Assembly (NCBI GenBank): GCA_024195265.1
Contig: JAJLRJ010000010.1
Span: 26,025,676 to 26,089,675 of the forward strand
Direction of reading: 5' to 3'
Length of the DNA: 64,000 bases
DNA from: Dendrophyllia cribrosa
Lineage: Eukaryota; Cnidaria; Anthozoa; Scleractinia; Dendrophylliidae
The notes beneath the pieces are model-generated. The model was not told the DNA's origin, made no database searches, and worked only from the letters and a program-made list of their open reading frames with translations. A program made the translations under genes and the position numbers. Below, in pieces: positions 63,437 to 64,000 of the stretch (position 1 is the stretch's first letter; the number at the start of each line of letters is the position of its first letter).

Positions 63437-64000
63437 TTTACTCTAGAAACGATAATATTCATAACATATTACACATAATGCTGGTTCAGAGCCAATATGT
63501 CAGACACAACTGTTAACTTAGAAGGGTTTGATATATATCAACAGCTTACTGGGCAGTTATATGTACTGAGTTTCAGGTACTCAACACAAATACATGCAAC
63601 TTGTGCCAAGCATAATGCAAAGCAAAGCAAGGCCAAAGCAAGAGCCAGTACATTTTGATTCTCAATTGAAGGGGCTGGTGGAAAAAGGGTGTAACTGACA
63701 AATTTGGACAAAAATGCTTCAAAATAATAAGATGGGAAATATTGGAAATATTTGAAATTTTTTAGTTTGAGCAAATTGTCAGTTATGCCCTTTTTCTGCC
63801 AGCCCAAAATTTGTCCCGATGACAAGGTCCAATAAATGTCTTTAGAAGTGTGTGGCCACTTCCAAAACCAACAAGTGCTGTAAAAAAATAGTTGACATCT
63901 TGTTAAAAAAAAAAACACCTATCACTTAATATTTTCTTACATGTACTTCTACAACATTAAAAACATCACCTGCCTCCCCTCCCCTCCCCTCCCCTCCCCT
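63437..64000. other. Right edge: palindrome and microsatellite
   Basis: GGCTGGTGGAAAAAGGGTGT (about 63672) pairs loosely with GCCCTTTTTCTGCCAGCC (about 63787). A 126-codon frame on the minus strand crosses this hairpin and is not a gene. The window ends in about five CCTCC-type units from 63973, truncated by the edge. Confidence 0.55.

Noticed and set aside
63538..63918. 126-codon minus-strand ORF at the right edge
   Set aside because: Runs through a palindrome, is rich in Phe/Leu/Cys and has no domain pattern.

Overview
The window looks like nuclear DNA of a cnidarian, most likely a stony coral. This is inference. It rests on intron-split animal genes, an F5/8C-trypsin gene, animal-type tRNAs, LINE 3' fragments, and a very high density of short palindromic (MITE-like) elements and of repeats bounded by G or C runs. 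No bacterial or viral gene organisation is visible. All exon models below were built by hand from splice signals and frame continuity, without transcripts.

Layout. 1-1.7 kb: palindromic repeats. 1.7-7.55 kb (-): first six coding exons of the U2 snRNP-associated splicing factor U2SURP/SR140; the rest lies beyond the left edge. 7.68 kb (+): tRNA-Lys(CTT), 130 bp from the U2SURP start and pointing away from it. 7.8-10.7 kb: repeats. 10.7-11.9 kb (+): an intronless amine-type class A GPCR, followed by a degenerate tandem array. 12.5-14.9 kb: repeats. 14.96-25.2 kb (+): a giant coiled-coil protein of about 2,525 aa, nearly all in one 7.47-kb exon, ending in a tandem repeat that carries a 1-bp frameshift. 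25.5-29.6 kb: repeats. 29.7-44.6 kb (-): the most striking locus, in which a signal-peptide exon, a short linker exon, two exons of an F5/8C (discoidin) domain and six complete trypsin-domain exons can be spliced in one continuous frame, giving a predicted polyprotease of about 1,720 aa. 45.8-46.5 kb: LINE fragment (-). 48.3 kb (+): tRNA-Asn(GTT) with a 22-nt copy of its T-arm downstream. 49.07-51.24 kb (+): two-exon PPP1R35-like gene (217 aa). 51.3-57.3 kb: nested repeats. 57.3-63.44 kb (-): seven-exon gene for an unrecognised basic protein of 464 aa. The window ends in a (CCTCC)n-type microsatellite.

The genes do not form an operon-like unit. U2SURP and the tRNAs are housekeeping. The GPCR is a sensory or signalling receptor of the cell surface. 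The F5/8C-polytrypsin would be secreted. PPP1R35-like proteins act at centrioles. The strongest new observation is the 1-1 phase trypsin exon cassette array: four of its domains are almost identical, and the last domain has lost its catalytic residues.
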